From contig FCNR01000053.1 in the NCBI GenBank assembly GCA_900016875.1, positions 1-64,000 on the forward strand: 64,000 bases of DNA. Direction: 5' to 3'. Positions 8,961 to 18,221 of the stretch are shown here, piece by piece. Below the pieces are notes generated by a model. The model saw nothing but the letters and a program-made list of their open reading frames with translations, made no database searches and was not told the DNA's origin. Origin of the DNA: Eubacteriaceae bacterium CHKCI004. Lineage in GTDB: Bacteria > Bacillota > Clostridia > Lachnospirales > Lachnospiraceae. Numbering within the stretch: position 1 is the first letter of the stretch; every line of letters begins with the position of its first letter. The position numbers and the translations under genes were made by a program.

Positions 8961-9894
8961 GTTCCTTTTGTTCCAAATCTATATGATGACATACCGGGTC
9001 GCTGCCAGCCGTCCGAATCGAGTTCTGATACTGGGACGGCGGCATCCCGGTAATTTTTTTGAACTGTTTGGAAAAATAATGAATAGACGTATAGCCAAGG
9101 GCGTGAGCGGTGTCCGTAAGATTCATTTTATTTTCCCGGATAAGCTGCTTGGCGGCTCGAATCCGCATCTGACAGAAATATTCCATGGCGCCCAGTCCTG
9201 TCTGTTCCCGGAAGATCCTCTGAAGATGAGAACGGCCGATTGCGAACTCTTTGCAGATCTGCTGAATGTTCACTTTCTCCGAAATGTGAGCGGCATAATA
9301 ATCGGTGATTCGGTTTAGAAGGATGGAGTCAGCCTTGGAGAGAGAGGAAGTCGCCTTTTCTTTTGCAGCGGAAGGGGAAATGTACTGCCGCATCAGACTG
9401 ATGAGAAGCATTTCCAGATACATGCCGATGAGCTGCTCACCGCCAAACGGCTGGTTGAGCTTGCGTTCCAGGCTGTAGAGAGCAGAATCATCCACCCGTA
9501 CCGAAAAGTTGCTGCGTCCTTCTTCCGACAGAGAAGACAGAAGACGAAGTTCCCGGCTGCCGCAGTGAAAAATGCGGTTGGCAATGAGCGACATATTCGG
9601 CGAATCACAGTAGAAGCCGCAGGTAAACAGGAGCGGGGTGGTCTGCTGCGCCGCCTTGAAAGAATAATATTCGTTGGGCGCCTGGATGTAAAGCTGGCCT
9701 TTCTCCAGGGAAACCGGCGAGGATTCGTGGCCGGAGCGCAGAATATCACAGGATCCTTCCTGGACATACAGGAGTTTCCAGCAGTCGTGATATTCGCTCT
9801 TATATATAAAATCACTTTTATATTCAAAAAAATGAATAGATGATACGGCGGAGATCATAAACTCCTGTTTTAAATGAATCGTTTCCTGTGGCAT
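8917..9894 (-). CDS. AraC-family transcriptional regulator
   Basis: A 325-aa regulator. The N-terminal cupin-like domain covers about residues 20-110 (WKLLYVQEGSCDIL, then KGQLYIQAPNEYYS). The C-terminal HTH pair is VNIQQICKEFAIGRSHLQRI and LTDTAHALGYTSIHYFSKQF, with PSQYQNS closing the domain, plus a tail of about 30 residues beyond it. The start is ATG at 9894, with AAAGGGG 9 nt before it. An upstream in-frame ATG at 9996 lacks this. The 3' end overlaps the nucleotidyltransferase gene, which it may or may not control. Confidence 0.85.
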   Translation of the reverse strand: MPQETIHLKQEFMISAVSSIHFFEYKSDFIYKSEYHDCWKLLYVQEGSCDILRSGHESSPVSLEKGQLYIQAPNEYYSFKAAQQTTPLLFTCGFYCDSPNMSLIANRIFHCGSRELRLLSSLSEEGRSNFSVRVDDSALYSLERKLNQPFGGEQLIGMYLEMLLISLMRQYISPSAAKEKATSSLSKADSILLNRITDYYAAHISEKVNIQQICKEFAIGRSHLQRIFREQTGLGAMEYFCQMRIRAAKQLIRENKMNLTDTAHALGYTSIHYFSKQFKKITGMPPSQYQNSIRTAGSDPVCHHIDLEQKELISKAPADTAPRSF

Positions 9895-10052
9895 GTCTGT
9901 ACCCCTTTTCAATGAATGTAAACTGTGAATCATATATCTTTTGTCTGCGGCGTCAAAGCCATATCTGCGCCGCAGCGATCCGTAATCTTTTCTCAATATC
10001 TATGATAATCATTCTATAACAATATTCGGTAAAAATCAATAAAACCATCCCT

Positions 10053-10080
10053 TTGAGATTTCAGATACTCGTGTTATAAT
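10053..10080 (+). promoter_or_regulatory. Promoter of the GTPase/FHA/kinase cluster
   Basis: A -35 TTGAGA (10053-10058) and a perfect -10 TATAAT (10075-10080) are separated by 16 nt. It lies 44 nt before the first start codon of the long plus-strand cluster. Confidence 0.7.
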
Positions 10081-10123
10081 GGATGAAAAATGCGATTTTA
10101 GATTAAGATGAGGTACACAGCAA

Positions 10124-10690
10124 ATGTTGACAATGCAGATAGGTATCGTTCTGGCTGTGATTCTGGCTGTGGCTGGCGTTGTTCAGTGGAGGGTTCAGAG
10201 CAGCAGACGCGAGAAACAAAAATATATATTGGAATATGCGGAAAAAGTAACCGACTTGGAAACCCGGAAAAAAGAAGAGCAGAAACAGCAGGAGCAGGCG
10301 GAAGAGAAGAAGCAGAAATACCGGGTATTCTATCTGGATTTCATGATTACCCACGGGTCTGCCTTCGGGGGATGCTGCGCTACCTGTGCAGACGGACGCA
10401 GAAGACGGGGAGCTGTGGCACTGGATCACATTTTGATGTATGGAAAGCATCCTTCCGGCAAGGAGTTTACTTATTATATTGAGGAACAGGGTCTGGAAAT
10501 AGGCGCTTCAGATGATCCGGATGCTCTGATCGTGCGCTCTAAAGACGCGCCTTTTGAGATTCGGGAAGAGGGCGTTGGAAGAGACCAGGGAACAAAAACA
10601 CGGTCAGCAGTTCTGAAAAAAGATATTTTATATTATATTATTTTGGAGTCCAAGCATGAGATTTCCATAAAAGCGACTAAAACATGTTAA
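10124..10690 (+). CDS. Membrane-anchored protein of unknown function
   Basis: A 188-aa protein. Residues 3-20 form one hydrophobic N-terminal segment with few basic residues before it. Residues 28-68 are a charged, Lys/Glu/Gln-rich predicted coiled coil, and the rest is a compact soluble domain containing FGGCCATCADGRRRRGA near 80-96, a possible half metal site. I recognise no family. It is the first gene after the cluster promoter and precedes the GTPase-like gene by 15 nt, so it is probably a membrane partner of that system. The membrane anchor followed by a charged linker resembles the FHA protein later in the cluster. Confidence 0.65.
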   Translation: MLTMQIGIVLAVILAVAGVVQWRVQSSRREKQKYILEYAEKVTDLETRKKEEQKQQEQAEEKKQKYRVFYLDFMITHGSAFGGCCATCADGRRRRGAVALDHILMYGKHPSGKEFTYYIEEQGLEIGASDDPDALIVRSKDAPFEIREEGVGRDQGTKTRSAVLKKDILYYIILESKHEISIKATKTC

Positions 10691-10705
10691 GGGCGGAGGA
10701 TAAAA

Positions 10706-12133
10706 ATGCAGGAAACAACAACTGTGAAAATAAAAAAATGTCCGTATTGTTTTCGGAAGATATCTAATGATGAGGTGGGATTTTTGCTGCGGCCCGACGG
10801 GGCCAGATTTTTGTCCCCGGCCTTGAATGAGGTGGTTGCGCCGAAAACAGATCTCTCCTATCTGTATTTCTGGAATGCCATGGGAGTTCCGGAAGAGCAG
10901 GTGGATGCCAATCGGGTGTATATTGACAATCAGATCATGACAGAGCTCAATCAGGAGCTGACGGCTTCCGGCCATGAGCTGGCAGTGAAGCATTTTGATC
11001 CGGACAGCTTCGGATATTCTTTTCATGTGGAGGAGGGTGCTGTAACGCTGTACTCCAATACCATGCTCTGCCCCTACTGCCATAACGAACTGCCGCAGAA
11101 TTTTTTCCGTTATGATATGCTCATGATCGGGCTGGCAGGCAGCGTGGCTTCGGGAAAGACTGTTTACCTTTCTTCTCTCATGATGAACAGCTTTGACGCT
11201 ATGCAGAGGGAGAATCTCACGGTGAGAAATGCCGGAGGCAATCCGAACGACAGCTACCGGATGGAAATGGAGAGAAACGCGGAAAGGCTTCTGCGCCGGG
11301 GAATCTGCCCGGAATCAACCAACAAAACTTTCCGCAAACCAATATTTCTTGAGATTACCTACCGGATCAGCGAACAGGTCTTTCATCTGCTGACAGCCGT
11401 CTATGACGTGGCGGGCGAGCTGATCCGCGAGAGTGCCGGCGTGGGGCGGACAGGCTTTGTTCGCCACATGGATGGATATATCTGTCTGGTGGATCCTGCA
11501 CAGATGCATCTGGAGCACTCGTTCATCACCAAGCAGATTCCCGATGAGGAGCGTGTTCTTGAGAAACTTCACCTTATGACGAAGGAGGAGCAGATTTCCA
11601 TTCAGAGGATGAGCAATCAGAATGGAAAGCAGGTCATGAGTCAGGATGATTTCCTTGTGGAACGTGCCGTCAGTGATGAGTACATTTACGAGAGAAAGGC
11701 GGAGAGTATTCTGGAGGCCATTCGAACTGGTGTGGGAGATCATGAACTTGGGAAGAAATATATGGCGCTGACCATTGCAAAGAGCGACTTGCTGGAAGAA
11801 CTGGGCGAGATTCGGGGCTTTCGCGGAAGCAGTCTGTTGTTTGAGAGAAACCGCCCGGTCTATGGTTTTATGAATATGGACCATCATTTCCTGCGCCAGG
11901 AGATTTTAAAACAGATTTTTGACCAGAAAGTATTTCGTCTGCAGAGAAATCTGGATGATTATAAAGAGAGCAGCCTGTTTGCGGTGTCCGCACTGGGCTG
12001 TGAGACTGAAGAAGTCAGAGATGAAGAAGGAGAAATGACAAAAACCGTTGGGAAAGTACGGCCGATCCGGGTGGAAGAACCAGTGCTCTGGATGGTCATG
12101 AAATATATGCAGGAAAGAGGGTGGCTTGAATGA
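10706..12133 (+). CDS. Zinc-ribbon P-loop GTPase-like protein (double-GTPase/TRAFAC-like)
   Basis: A 475-aa cytoplasmic protein. Two CPYC motifs (Cys 12/15 and 122/125) make a split zinc ribbon. Immediately after it comes a Walker A, GLAGSVASGKT (about 142-152). YDVAGE near 232 fits the DxxG G3 motif, and TIAKSD near 352 fits a G4 base-recognition motif. A zinc ribbon followed by a GTPase is the layout of the 'double-GTPase' proteins of predicted GTPase-centred bacterial conflict systems, as I recall the family. That assignment is an inference. It is overlapped by 4 nt by the next gene, and the pair is expected to work together. Confidence 0.72.
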   Translation: MQETTTVKIKKCPYCFRKISNDEVGFLLRPDGARFLSPALNEVVAPKTDLSYLYFWNAMGVPEEQVDANRVYIDNQIMTELNQELTASGHELAVKHFDPDSFGYSFHVEEGAVTLYSNTMLCPYCHNELPQNFFRYDMLMIGLAGSVASGKTVYLSSLMMNSFDAMQRENLTVRNAGGNPNDSYRMEMERNAERLLRRGICPESTNKTFRKPIFLEITYRISEQVFHLLTAVYDVAGELIRESAGVGRTGFVRHMDGYICLVDPAQMHLEHSFITKQIPDEERVLEKLHLMTKEEQISIQRMSNQNGKQVMSQDDFLVERAVSDEYIYERKAESILEAIRTGVGDHELGKKYMALTIAKSDLLEELGEIRGFRGSSLLFERNRPVYGFMNMDHHFLRQEILKQIFDQKVFRLQRNLDDYKESSLFAVSALGCETEEVRDEEGEMTKTVGKVRPIRVEEPVLWMVMKYMQERGWLE

Positions 12134-14178
12134 CATCGGAATATTTAAGACATGAGTATACATGGTCCAATCATTGTATCACAGGAAATGTACTGGGATG
12201 GGGGATGACAGCGTCTTCCTGCCCCAAAGACAGAGATATGCTCAGGGAGCTGGAAAAGACAGCTTCCGCTGCGGAGCCGGAGAGGGCAAAAGGAATCCCG
12301 GTAGAGGAACTTTCCTTTGTCCCTCTCTGTGGTTTTGTCAAGATGACGGTGATACCATGGGATTCCGGTGAGGACAACCGCAAAAATAAAAAGGTGTTTC
12401 TGTATCAGCCAAAGGAAACATCCGCCAGCCCGGGAGTATACATGGCGCCCCGGGGATTTTGGGAAGATCAGCCGCAGGATGGCTATCTTCCAGCGGTAAA
12501 AATCGAAGAGAGAACTGAAAGGCCGGAAGACATTTTTATAAAAATGCATGTATATGACAGACTGCCTGATTTTCTTCGGGCGGTCTTTTGGTGCTTGTTT
12601 GAGAAAAAGCAGGGACTGAATTTTGCTGCCCCTTCCTGGAAACAGGAGGAGTTTGCCGAAAATGCCGGCGTACTCATGTATGCTATCCACAGTATCCTTC
12701 CGGAATCGCTGAGAAAAAAGGCTGGTTATGTTTCTTATACGGAGCAGCCGGTGGGACGGGAGCCATTCTATTTTTCCAGAGAACCTCTAGGAGAAAACTG
12801 CATCAATCTGTCAGAGTTTGAAAAACAGGAGTTTCCGCCGGTGACCTCGAAACTTGAGGAGTATTTCTTCTATCATCTGTCGGAGTTCCTTGTGAAGAAG
12901 GACGACCTTTATGATAAGTTCTGGTCGGAGGCCGAGCAGTATTTAAAGACAAGTACCGGAGGCAATGAAGAAAGGAAACTTCAGTGGCTGTTTTATATGT
13001 TCTGCCAGAAACACGGGAAAGAATCTCTGGAAAAGAACGAACTTCTTCCGGGTATGCCGGAGCTGTTTTACTGGGCATCACGGGAGCCGGCGTTAAAAAC
13101 TACTACAGAAGAAGTGAGGGCACTGATACATAAGGGAAGTTTCAGTCAGGAAGAAAAGGAGGAATACATTCGTATTCTTCTGGAGGGCTTTACAAAGAGG
13201 GCTCAGGAATCAGTATGCGGAGAGATTCACTGGCTGTTGTCCTCCATGTATGCGGTAGACAGGAAGAAGTTTCTGGAGCAGCTTGCAGTGATCAAAGAGA
13301 AAAACCCATTGGTTTATGCGCTGCTGCTGTCTCAAAATACAGAGCAGGAAGATTCATGGCAGAGAGCTGTTTTCAACGAAAATACAAAGTCCTTTTCCAA
13401 AATGCAGGATTATGTCGGATTTCTTGAGAAGGCGGAGATCTCGCCGGAGCTGAAGAATCAGATCATTCTGGCGGGTATTCATCTGCTGAATCAGAATCTT
13501 TTTAAAAAAGAAAACTATGTACAGTTCGACGCTTTGATGCTGCGCCTTTCCAGAAAAGACCAGTGGGTGGAAATCCTGAAAGATTTTGTGAGAAATCAGC
13601 TGGAGCCGGAGGCGGAGAATCTGGACGACAATCAGTTAAAGACTGCCTGCTATGTGGAGCAGCTCCTTAAGAAGTACGCGCCAAAGGAAGTGTCCGGCCT
13701 GCTGGCTGAGGAACGGAAGAAACGACGGAAACTCGAATTGCCGTCGGAGGAGGCTCAGGAGGCTGCCTATGAGGTGCAGGAGGAAGACGATGAAGATCCG
13801 GAAGAAATGACGGAACCGGGAACCCTGAAAGAAGCGCTTCTGGTGGGGTATCCGCAGGGATTTCTTACAGGATGCGCCCTCTATCTGTGTAATTATGCGC
13901 TGATGATCGGCCACTGGAAGATTGCGGTGGGTATGGCAGGCATGTGGCTGCTTTTCATGCTGAATTTTTACTACCTGATGATGCACAAGGAACATAAATA
14001 TCCATTTTGGAAAAATCTTGGCATGTGTATCCTGGAAGGTTATGTGATAGAATTTATTGCATCCCTGTTTTTATCCCAGAAGATCCGGCTGTCTTATTTT
14101 ATTATTCTGGGAATTGCGGCTATTGCCGTGCAGGCGTTAAACATTTTCAGGAAAAGAATGGAAGAAGAGGAAGATTAA
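12130..14178 (+). CDS. GAP1-like GTPase-associated membrane protein
   Basis: A 682-aa protein. The N-terminal region (YTWSNHCITGNVLGWGMTAS, about residues 10-30) and the later LRKKAGYVSYTEQP near 195-208 resemble the N-terminal and middle domains of GTPase-associated protein 1, which in other genomes is encoded next to zinc-ribbon GTPases. The centre (about 250-520) is helical. An acidic linker (EEDDEDPEEMTEPG, near 553-566) leads to four hydrophobic segments at the C-terminus (575-675), so the protein is likely anchored in the membrane with its large domain in the cytoplasm. Similarity to GAP1 rests on motif reading only. It overlaps the GTPase gene by 4 nt. Confidence 0.6.
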   Translation: MTSEYLRHEYTWSNHCITGNVLGWGMTASSCPKDRDMLRELEKTASAAEPERAKGIPVEELSFVPLCGFVKMTVIPWDSGEDNRKNKKVFLYQPKETSASPGVYMAPRGFWEDQPQDGYLPAVKIEERTERPEDIFIKMHVYDRLPDFLRAVFWCLFEKKQGLNFAAPSWKQEEFAENAGVLMYAIHSILPESLRKKAGYVSYTEQPVGREPFYFSREPLGENCINLSEFEKQEFPPVTSKLEEYFFYHLSEFLVKKDDLYDKFWSEAEQYLKTSTGGNEERKLQWLFYMFCQKHGKESLEKNELLPGMPELFYWASREPALKTTTEEVRALIHKGSFSQEEKEEYIRILLEGFTKRAQESVCGEIHWLLSSMYAVDRKKFLEQLAVIKEKNPLVYALLLSQNTEQEDSWQRAVFNENTKSFSKMQDYVGFLEKAEISPELKNQIILAGIHLLNQNLFKKENYVQFDALMLRLSRKDQWVEILKDFVRNQLEPEAENLDDNQLKTACYVEQLLKKYAPKEVSGLLAEERKKRRKLELPSEEAQEAAYEVQEEDDEDPEEMTEPGTLKEALLVGYPQGFLTGCALYLCNYALMIGHWKIAVGMAGMWLLFMLNFYYLMMHKEHKYPFWKNLGMCILEGYVIEFIASLFLSQKIRLSYFIILGIAAIAVQALNIFRKRMEEEED

Positions 14179-15738
14179 ATGAGAGCACAGGATAACGCAG
14201 ATCGTTTTCTGGAAGAAATAGAAAAAAAGCTGTCCGGAGCACAGAAGAACAGAAAGCCTTTTTCGCAGTTTCTGGAAGAAAAAATGGATCAGTTCGACTA
14301 CAGTAATACTTCTCTCGCTAAAAAGGTTTTCCACAGAGTAGAGAAAAAGGGAGAGGATGTGGTTCGCTATGTCCCGGTGACCAGACAGACCATCGGGGCG
14401 TGGCTCAAAGGATCCATGCCGTCTTCCAGAGAAATATATATCACCCTGGGTATGGCATTTGATATGGGGCTTGATGAGATTAATTATGTTCTTCTGGAGA
14501 CATACATGGGCTATGGTCTTTACTGTAAAAATATTGAAGACGCCCTCTGGATCGCCCTCATCAACGGACTGTTTGACATTGACGAGATGGAAGAGGTTAA
14601 GGAGAGGATTGAAGAAATGCTGTCCGAGGAGCCGGAGGAGTCAGAGACCCGCAGTCTCCCGACTATGGATCTTTGGGTGATGCTGTCTCAGGCAGGGTCG
14701 CTGGAGCAGTTTTATAATATCGTCCGCATGTACCGGGAAGAGTTTAAGGACGGAGCCAAGCGGTTTGGCCAGTGTCTGGAAGAAGTTATAGAGGAGGAGT
14801 ACGGCTACTATGAGAAAGCGGCCTGGCTGCTCAGGGACATCGGATGCATGCATTGTGAGGCGCAGTTTTCCAAGATAAAAGCAGGAAAAGCGGTGGTGAC
14901 CAGGGAGTGGCTGCTGCGGTTCTGCATTGCTCTGCAGCCAAGCGTGGAATCCATTGAAAAGCTTCTGGCGAAGGCCCAGATGGAACCGCTGGGTATCACG
15001 CCGGCGGAGGTGATCATCGAGATGATTGCCAAATATAAGGCGGATTCCGTGGCGGACAGCCAGAAGATCTGGATGCTCATCGAGTCTGTGACGAAGGAGC
15101 TTCGGGAGAAAGGCTACGAAATCGAGGATGATCTGTGCCGGAAGTACGACTCCGTCTACGATGTGCCGTTCCAGCAGAAATGGTGGTTTTCTGCCTGTGT
15201 GGGCCATCAGCTTCTGGAGAATCAGAAAAGAAAAGATTACGGATATGAAAAGAACGGATATTGCCGTTATATCATGGTAGATCAGGTCCTGTTTGACGAT
15301 ATGAACCGCAATAAAAAGAGCACGGTTTTCCGTAAAAATGCATCTCAGTTTATAAGCGGGGAGATACCGTGGCAGGAGATCGATGACTGGCAGAAAGTGC
15401 CGGCGCTTGCTGTCGAAAAAGGCTTTCAGCCGGATACTTTTGATTTGGAGAAATTTGAGGATTATTGCTATATGCGCCGTCCGAGCCGGTTTTCCAAAGA
15501 TTTCATCATGAATGATGTATATTTTTATTCTGCTCTTCTCTATTCTATCTGGACCGGAAAATGTTTCCAGAAAGACTTTGGAGAGACAGAGGTGGAGGAA
15601 CTCCGGGAGGAATTTGCCGTGGGCGGTCTGCAGGCAGAACGGCTCCTCCATATGATGGAAGAGAATCTTATGGATGGAGCGAAATATCAGGAAGACTGCG
15701 ATATCGCTCATATGCTGTCGGCGCTGTTTGCCATGTAA
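14179..15738 (+). CDS. Tandem-HTH protein of unknown function
   Basis: A 519-aa cytoplasmic protein starting directly after the previous stop codon. An HTH-like unit lies near residues 45-95 (SLAKKVFHRV, then TRQTIGAWLKGSMPSSREIY), which reads like a Cro/CI-type helix pair. A second similar unit is near 230-260 (QFSKIKAGKAVVTREWLLRF). The remaining C-terminal 250 residues have no recognised motif. It may be the DNA-binding or adaptor component of the GTPase module. There is no signal peptide or membrane segment. Confidence 0.55.
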   Translation: MRAQDNADRFLEEIEKKLSGAQKNRKPFSQFLEEKMDQFDYSNTSLAKKVFHRVEKKGEDVVRYVPVTRQTIGAWLKGSMPSSREIYITLGMAFDMGLDEINYVLLETYMGYGLYCKNIEDALWIALINGLFDIDEMEEVKERIEEMLSEEPEESETRSLPTMDLWVMLSQAGSLEQFYNIVRMYREEFKDGAKRFGQCLEEVIEEEYGYYEKAAWLLRDIGCMHCEAQFSKIKAGKAVVTREWLLRFCIALQPSVESIEKLLAKAQMEPLGITPAEVIIEMIAKYKADSVADSQKIWMLIESVTKELREKGYEIEDDLCRKYDSVYDVPFQQKWWFSACVGHQLLENQKRKDYGYEKNGYCRYIMVDQVLFDDMNRNKKSTVFRKNASQFISGEIPWQEIDDWQKVPALAVEKGFQPDTFDLEKFEDYCYMRRPSRFSKDFIMNDVYFYSALLYSIWTGKCFQKDFGETEVEELREEFAVGGLQAERLLHMMEENLMDGAKYQEDCDIAHMLSALFAM

Positions 15739-15783
15739 TGACGATTTTGGACACATTTGCGTAAAAATGAAGAAAAAGAACGT

Positions 15784-15812
15784 TTGAATTAAAAAATGAA
15801 CTGTGATATGCT
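15784..15812 (+). promoter_or_regulatory. Candidate internal promoter before the FHA gene
   Basis: TTGAAT (15784-15789), a 17-nt spacer, then TATGCT (15807-15812). The predicted start site, near 15819, falls just after the left arm of the inverted repeat described next. Confidence 0.45.
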
Positions 15813-15847
15813 CCTGTTAACATATGTAGAACAGGAGCTGATTTTTT
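15810..15847 (+). promoter_or_regulatory. Inverted repeat holding the Shine-Dalgarno of the FHA gene
   Basis: GCTCCTGTT (15810-15818) and AACAGGAGC (15830-15838) are perfect 9-nt arms, followed by TGATTTTTT and then the ATG at 15848. The AGGAG ribosome-binding site is inside the right arm. In transcripts arriving from upstream genes this would form a terminator-like hairpin that also hides the ribosome-binding site. A transcript from the local promoter would lack the left arm. Confidence 0.6.
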
Positions 15848-16591
15848 ATGTCGATTTTATCGCAGATAGGCATCGTTGTGCTCATAGGATGCATTATTTT
15901 TATATTGATTCGTTCCAACAAGACGCTGAAGGAGGCTTCCGAGGAAGGTGAACATTTTGTGGACGAATGGGCGCTCCGCCAGCAGAAAAAGGAAGAACGG
16001 GCTCTGGAGAAAGAAGAACGCCGGCAGGAAAAAGCAGAGCGGCTCAGAGATAAAAAAGAGAGCAAAAAGAATAAAAAGGAACTGCTCTATGAGGAAGAAG
16101 AGAGCTGGGACCGTGAAGAAGAAAGAGATGAGGACGCTGACAATGATCAGGAAGACGGCTGGAACAGTGAGCCGGAACAAAGCGCTGGTGACCGGAATGC
16201 CGGCCGGGAGAAGATCATCTCCATGGACCAGTACCGGAATCCGGGTATTGTCCTTGTACAGCTTGATGAGGCGCACCGGCCGACTGCCCGTGTGCGGGTG
16301 ACGCGGCTGCCTTTTACCATCGGGCGCAGTGCAGATAATATGCTGGTGCTTGACGATCTCTGTGTGGCAAGGAAGCACTGCCGGATCGTGGAAAAGAACG
16401 GCGCATTTATTCTGGAGGATGTGGGAACGGCAAACAAGCTTTTTGCGGGCGGGGCAGTCACAGATCATGTAGTACTGTCTGATCAGACCACTTTTTATAT
16501 AGGCAATGTAGAATTCAGAGTGGAGATGGGGATGACCAGAAGCGGCAGCACGCATCTTTACCAGGGAGCAGGAGAGAGATACTATGAATAG
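15848..16591 (+). CDS. Membrane-anchored FHA-domain protein
   Basis: A 247-aa protein. Residues 5-22 form a membrane segment. Residues 30-125 are an extremely charged Lys/Glu/Asp linker. Residues about 140-235 are an FHA phosphothreonine-binding domain with FTIGRSADNMLVLDD (the conserved Gly-Arg), ARKHCRIV (the Ser/His position reads Lys-His here) and the terminal strand TFYIGNVEFRV. It is expected to sit on the inner face of the membrane and bind phosphorylated partners of the cluster's kinase. It overlaps the FtsW gene by 8 nt. FHA-RodA-PBP-phosphatase-kinase order is familiar from actinobacterial pknB loci. Confidence 0.85.
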   Translation: MSILSQIGIVVLIGCIIFILIRSNKTLKEASEEGEHFVDEWALRQQKKEERALEKEERRQEKAERLRDKKESKKNKKELLYEEEESWDREEERDEDADNDQEDGWNSEPEQSAGDRNAGREKIISMDQYRNPGIVLVQLDEAHRPTARVRVTRLPFTIGRSADNMLVLDDLCVARKHCRIVEKNGAFILEDVGTANKLFAGGAVTDHVVLSDQTTFYIGNVEFRVEMGMTRSGSTHLYQGAGERYYE

Positions 16592-18221
16592 CAGGGCAAA
16601 AGAAAAGCAGAAGGCATTTTCCACAGAACGTTTTGTGTGGGAGCTGCAGAGAGCTTTTTATTCTTTCAGAAATGGCCCGGTGCTGGCGATTCTTCTTTTT
16701 CAGATTGCGGCGTTTATCGTAGTGCACGCAAAGGGAGCCGGCACCATATACCGGGATATGATCGGGATTTTGTTTTTGATCACCATTGTCTCCTGGTTTT
16801 TTACTTCAGTGATTCACGGAAATAAAAGGATTCTGATCTGCGCGCTCATTCTTCTCACGGTGGGAACTATGCTGCAGTGTATCATGGAGCAGGAGCAGAT
16901 CATTAAGAATCCGGAGCTTCTTAATAACGGTAATCCGGCAGCGGGGCTGCAGCTGCAGTATCTGCTGGGATTTGCAGCGGGGCTGCTGGCAGCGGGATGT
17001 TATCTCAAATGGAAACAGATATCCGATATGAAAATGTGCCGGTTCCTTGTGGCGCTGTCCCTGGGCATATCCATCGTGACGCTGGTAGCCTCAAGGGCGG
17101 TGGGCAACGTGCGGAACTGGATCCATATCGGAGGTATGTCCATTCAGACCACGGAGCTGGTGAAGGTACTGTACGTCTTTATTGCAGCGGCGCTTCTCGG
17201 TACGACGGAGAAGCCGTCCAGGCAGAGAATCCGGGTATTTTACGGAATTACGGTTCTGGAAATCCTGCTGCTGGCAGTGCAGAGTGAATTTGGTACGATG
17301 CTCCTGCTGCTGGCAATTTTTCTTACCTATGTGTTTTTGTTTATTCCGGATATTAAGGTGTTCATCAAAACAGTTGCCGTCATGGCTGTGCTTGCAGCGC
17401 TGATCATTGTAACGGGAATGCAGCTCAGCAAACTGGCGGACGCCGGTTCTGTCATCGGGACTAATCCGCTGTCGAGTTTCTTCCTTTCTAACTATGATAA
17501 AATCGCCAATCGCTTCATCTACTGGCTGAATCCTGAAAAAGATGCTCTTGGACTTGGATATCAGCTTCTGAAAGCGAGAGAATCCATTTTGCTGGGAGGG
17601 TGGTTCGGCACCTCGTCGGTGACAGATCTTCCGGTCAAGACCAGCGACTTGGTTTACCCGGCGCTGATTCAGCGCTGCGGCATGATATTTGCGATTCTTG
17701 TTTTTTTCATCTTTATATTAATGTGGCTGGAAGGAGTCCGGTTGTTCATAAGAAAAGGCGACAGGTATCATCAGGCGGTGGGTGCAGGTTTTGTATTCAT
17801 GTTGTTTGATCAGGCGCTCATTATTATAGCAGGAAGCACAGGACTTTGCCCTCTGACCGGTATTACCCTTCCGTTTATTTCAAGCGGAGGAAGCTCTCTG
17901 GTGGTCACCTTTATGATGGCCGGCGTTATGATTGCCGTATCCAGCAACGTGAAATGGAAAGGACTTACAGATAATGAAGAAGAGTTTTTTAAAGAGAACG
18001 CAGTTTTTACAAAGTGCAACGCTTATCTGCGTCATCTTAATGATCATATCCCTCATCCGGACATCCGCGCTGCTGCCGGGCGTCTCCGAGGAAGCCGACA
18101 GACAGAAACAGGAAGCCAGGGAAAGCACGTATCAAAAGGAATACGTTCGGGGAAAAATTTTAGATCGAGAGGGAAACATTCTCGCAGCGTCCGAAGAGCC
18201 GGAAGGGAAAAGGACATATAG
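16584..18221 (+). CDS. FtsW/RodA/SpoVE-family peptidoglycan polymerase
   Basis: A SEDS-family membrane glycosyltransferase that polymerises lipid II together with a partner PBP. About ten membrane segments are visible. FLTYVFLFIPD and, near the end, LPFISSGGSSLVV are family hallmarks. The frame yields 545 aa, but SEDS proteins normally end soon after the last helix (here near residue 455). The final 83 residues are Arg/Ser/Lys-rich and read out of frame through the start of the PBP gene, so they are probably not native or reflect a small frameshift. It follows the FHA gene with an 8-nt overlap and precedes the matching PBP. Confidence 0.85.
   Translation: MNSRAKEKQKAFSTERFVWELQRAFYSFRNGPVLAILLFQIAAFIVVHAKGAGTIYRDMIGILFLITIVSWFFTSVIHGNKRILICALILLTVGTMLQCIMEQEQIIKNPELLNNGNPAAGLQLQYLLGFAAGLLAAGCYLKWKQISDMKMCRFLVALSLGISIVTLVASRAVGNVRNWIHIGGMSIQTTELVKVLYVFIAAALLGTTEKPSRQRIRVFYGITVLEILLLAVQSEFGTMLLLLAIFLTYVFLFIPDIKVFIKTVAVMAVLAALIIVTGMQLSKLADAGSVIGTNPLSSFFLSNYDKIANRFIYWLNPEKDALGLGYQLLKARESILLGGWFGTSSVTDLPVKTSDLVYPALIQRCGMIFAILVFFIFILMWLEGVRLFIRKGDRYHQAVGAGFVFMLFDQALIIIAGSTGLCPLTGITLPFISSGGSSLVVTFMMAGVMIAVSSNVKWKGLTDNEEEFFKENAVFTKCNAYLRHLNDHIPHPDIRAAAGRLRGSRQTETGSQGKHVSKGIRSGKNFRSRGKHSRSVRRAGREKDI

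Noticed and set aside
10108-10482. An overlapping frame at the start of the signalling cluster
   Set aside because: The frame from 10124 has a membrane segment, coiled coil and normal end, while this one is a frame-shifted reading of it.
14641-15756. A 371-codon minus-strand frame opposite the tandem-HTH gene
   Set aside because: It is a high-GC antisense frame without a start signal; the plus-strand gene is contiguous with its operon.
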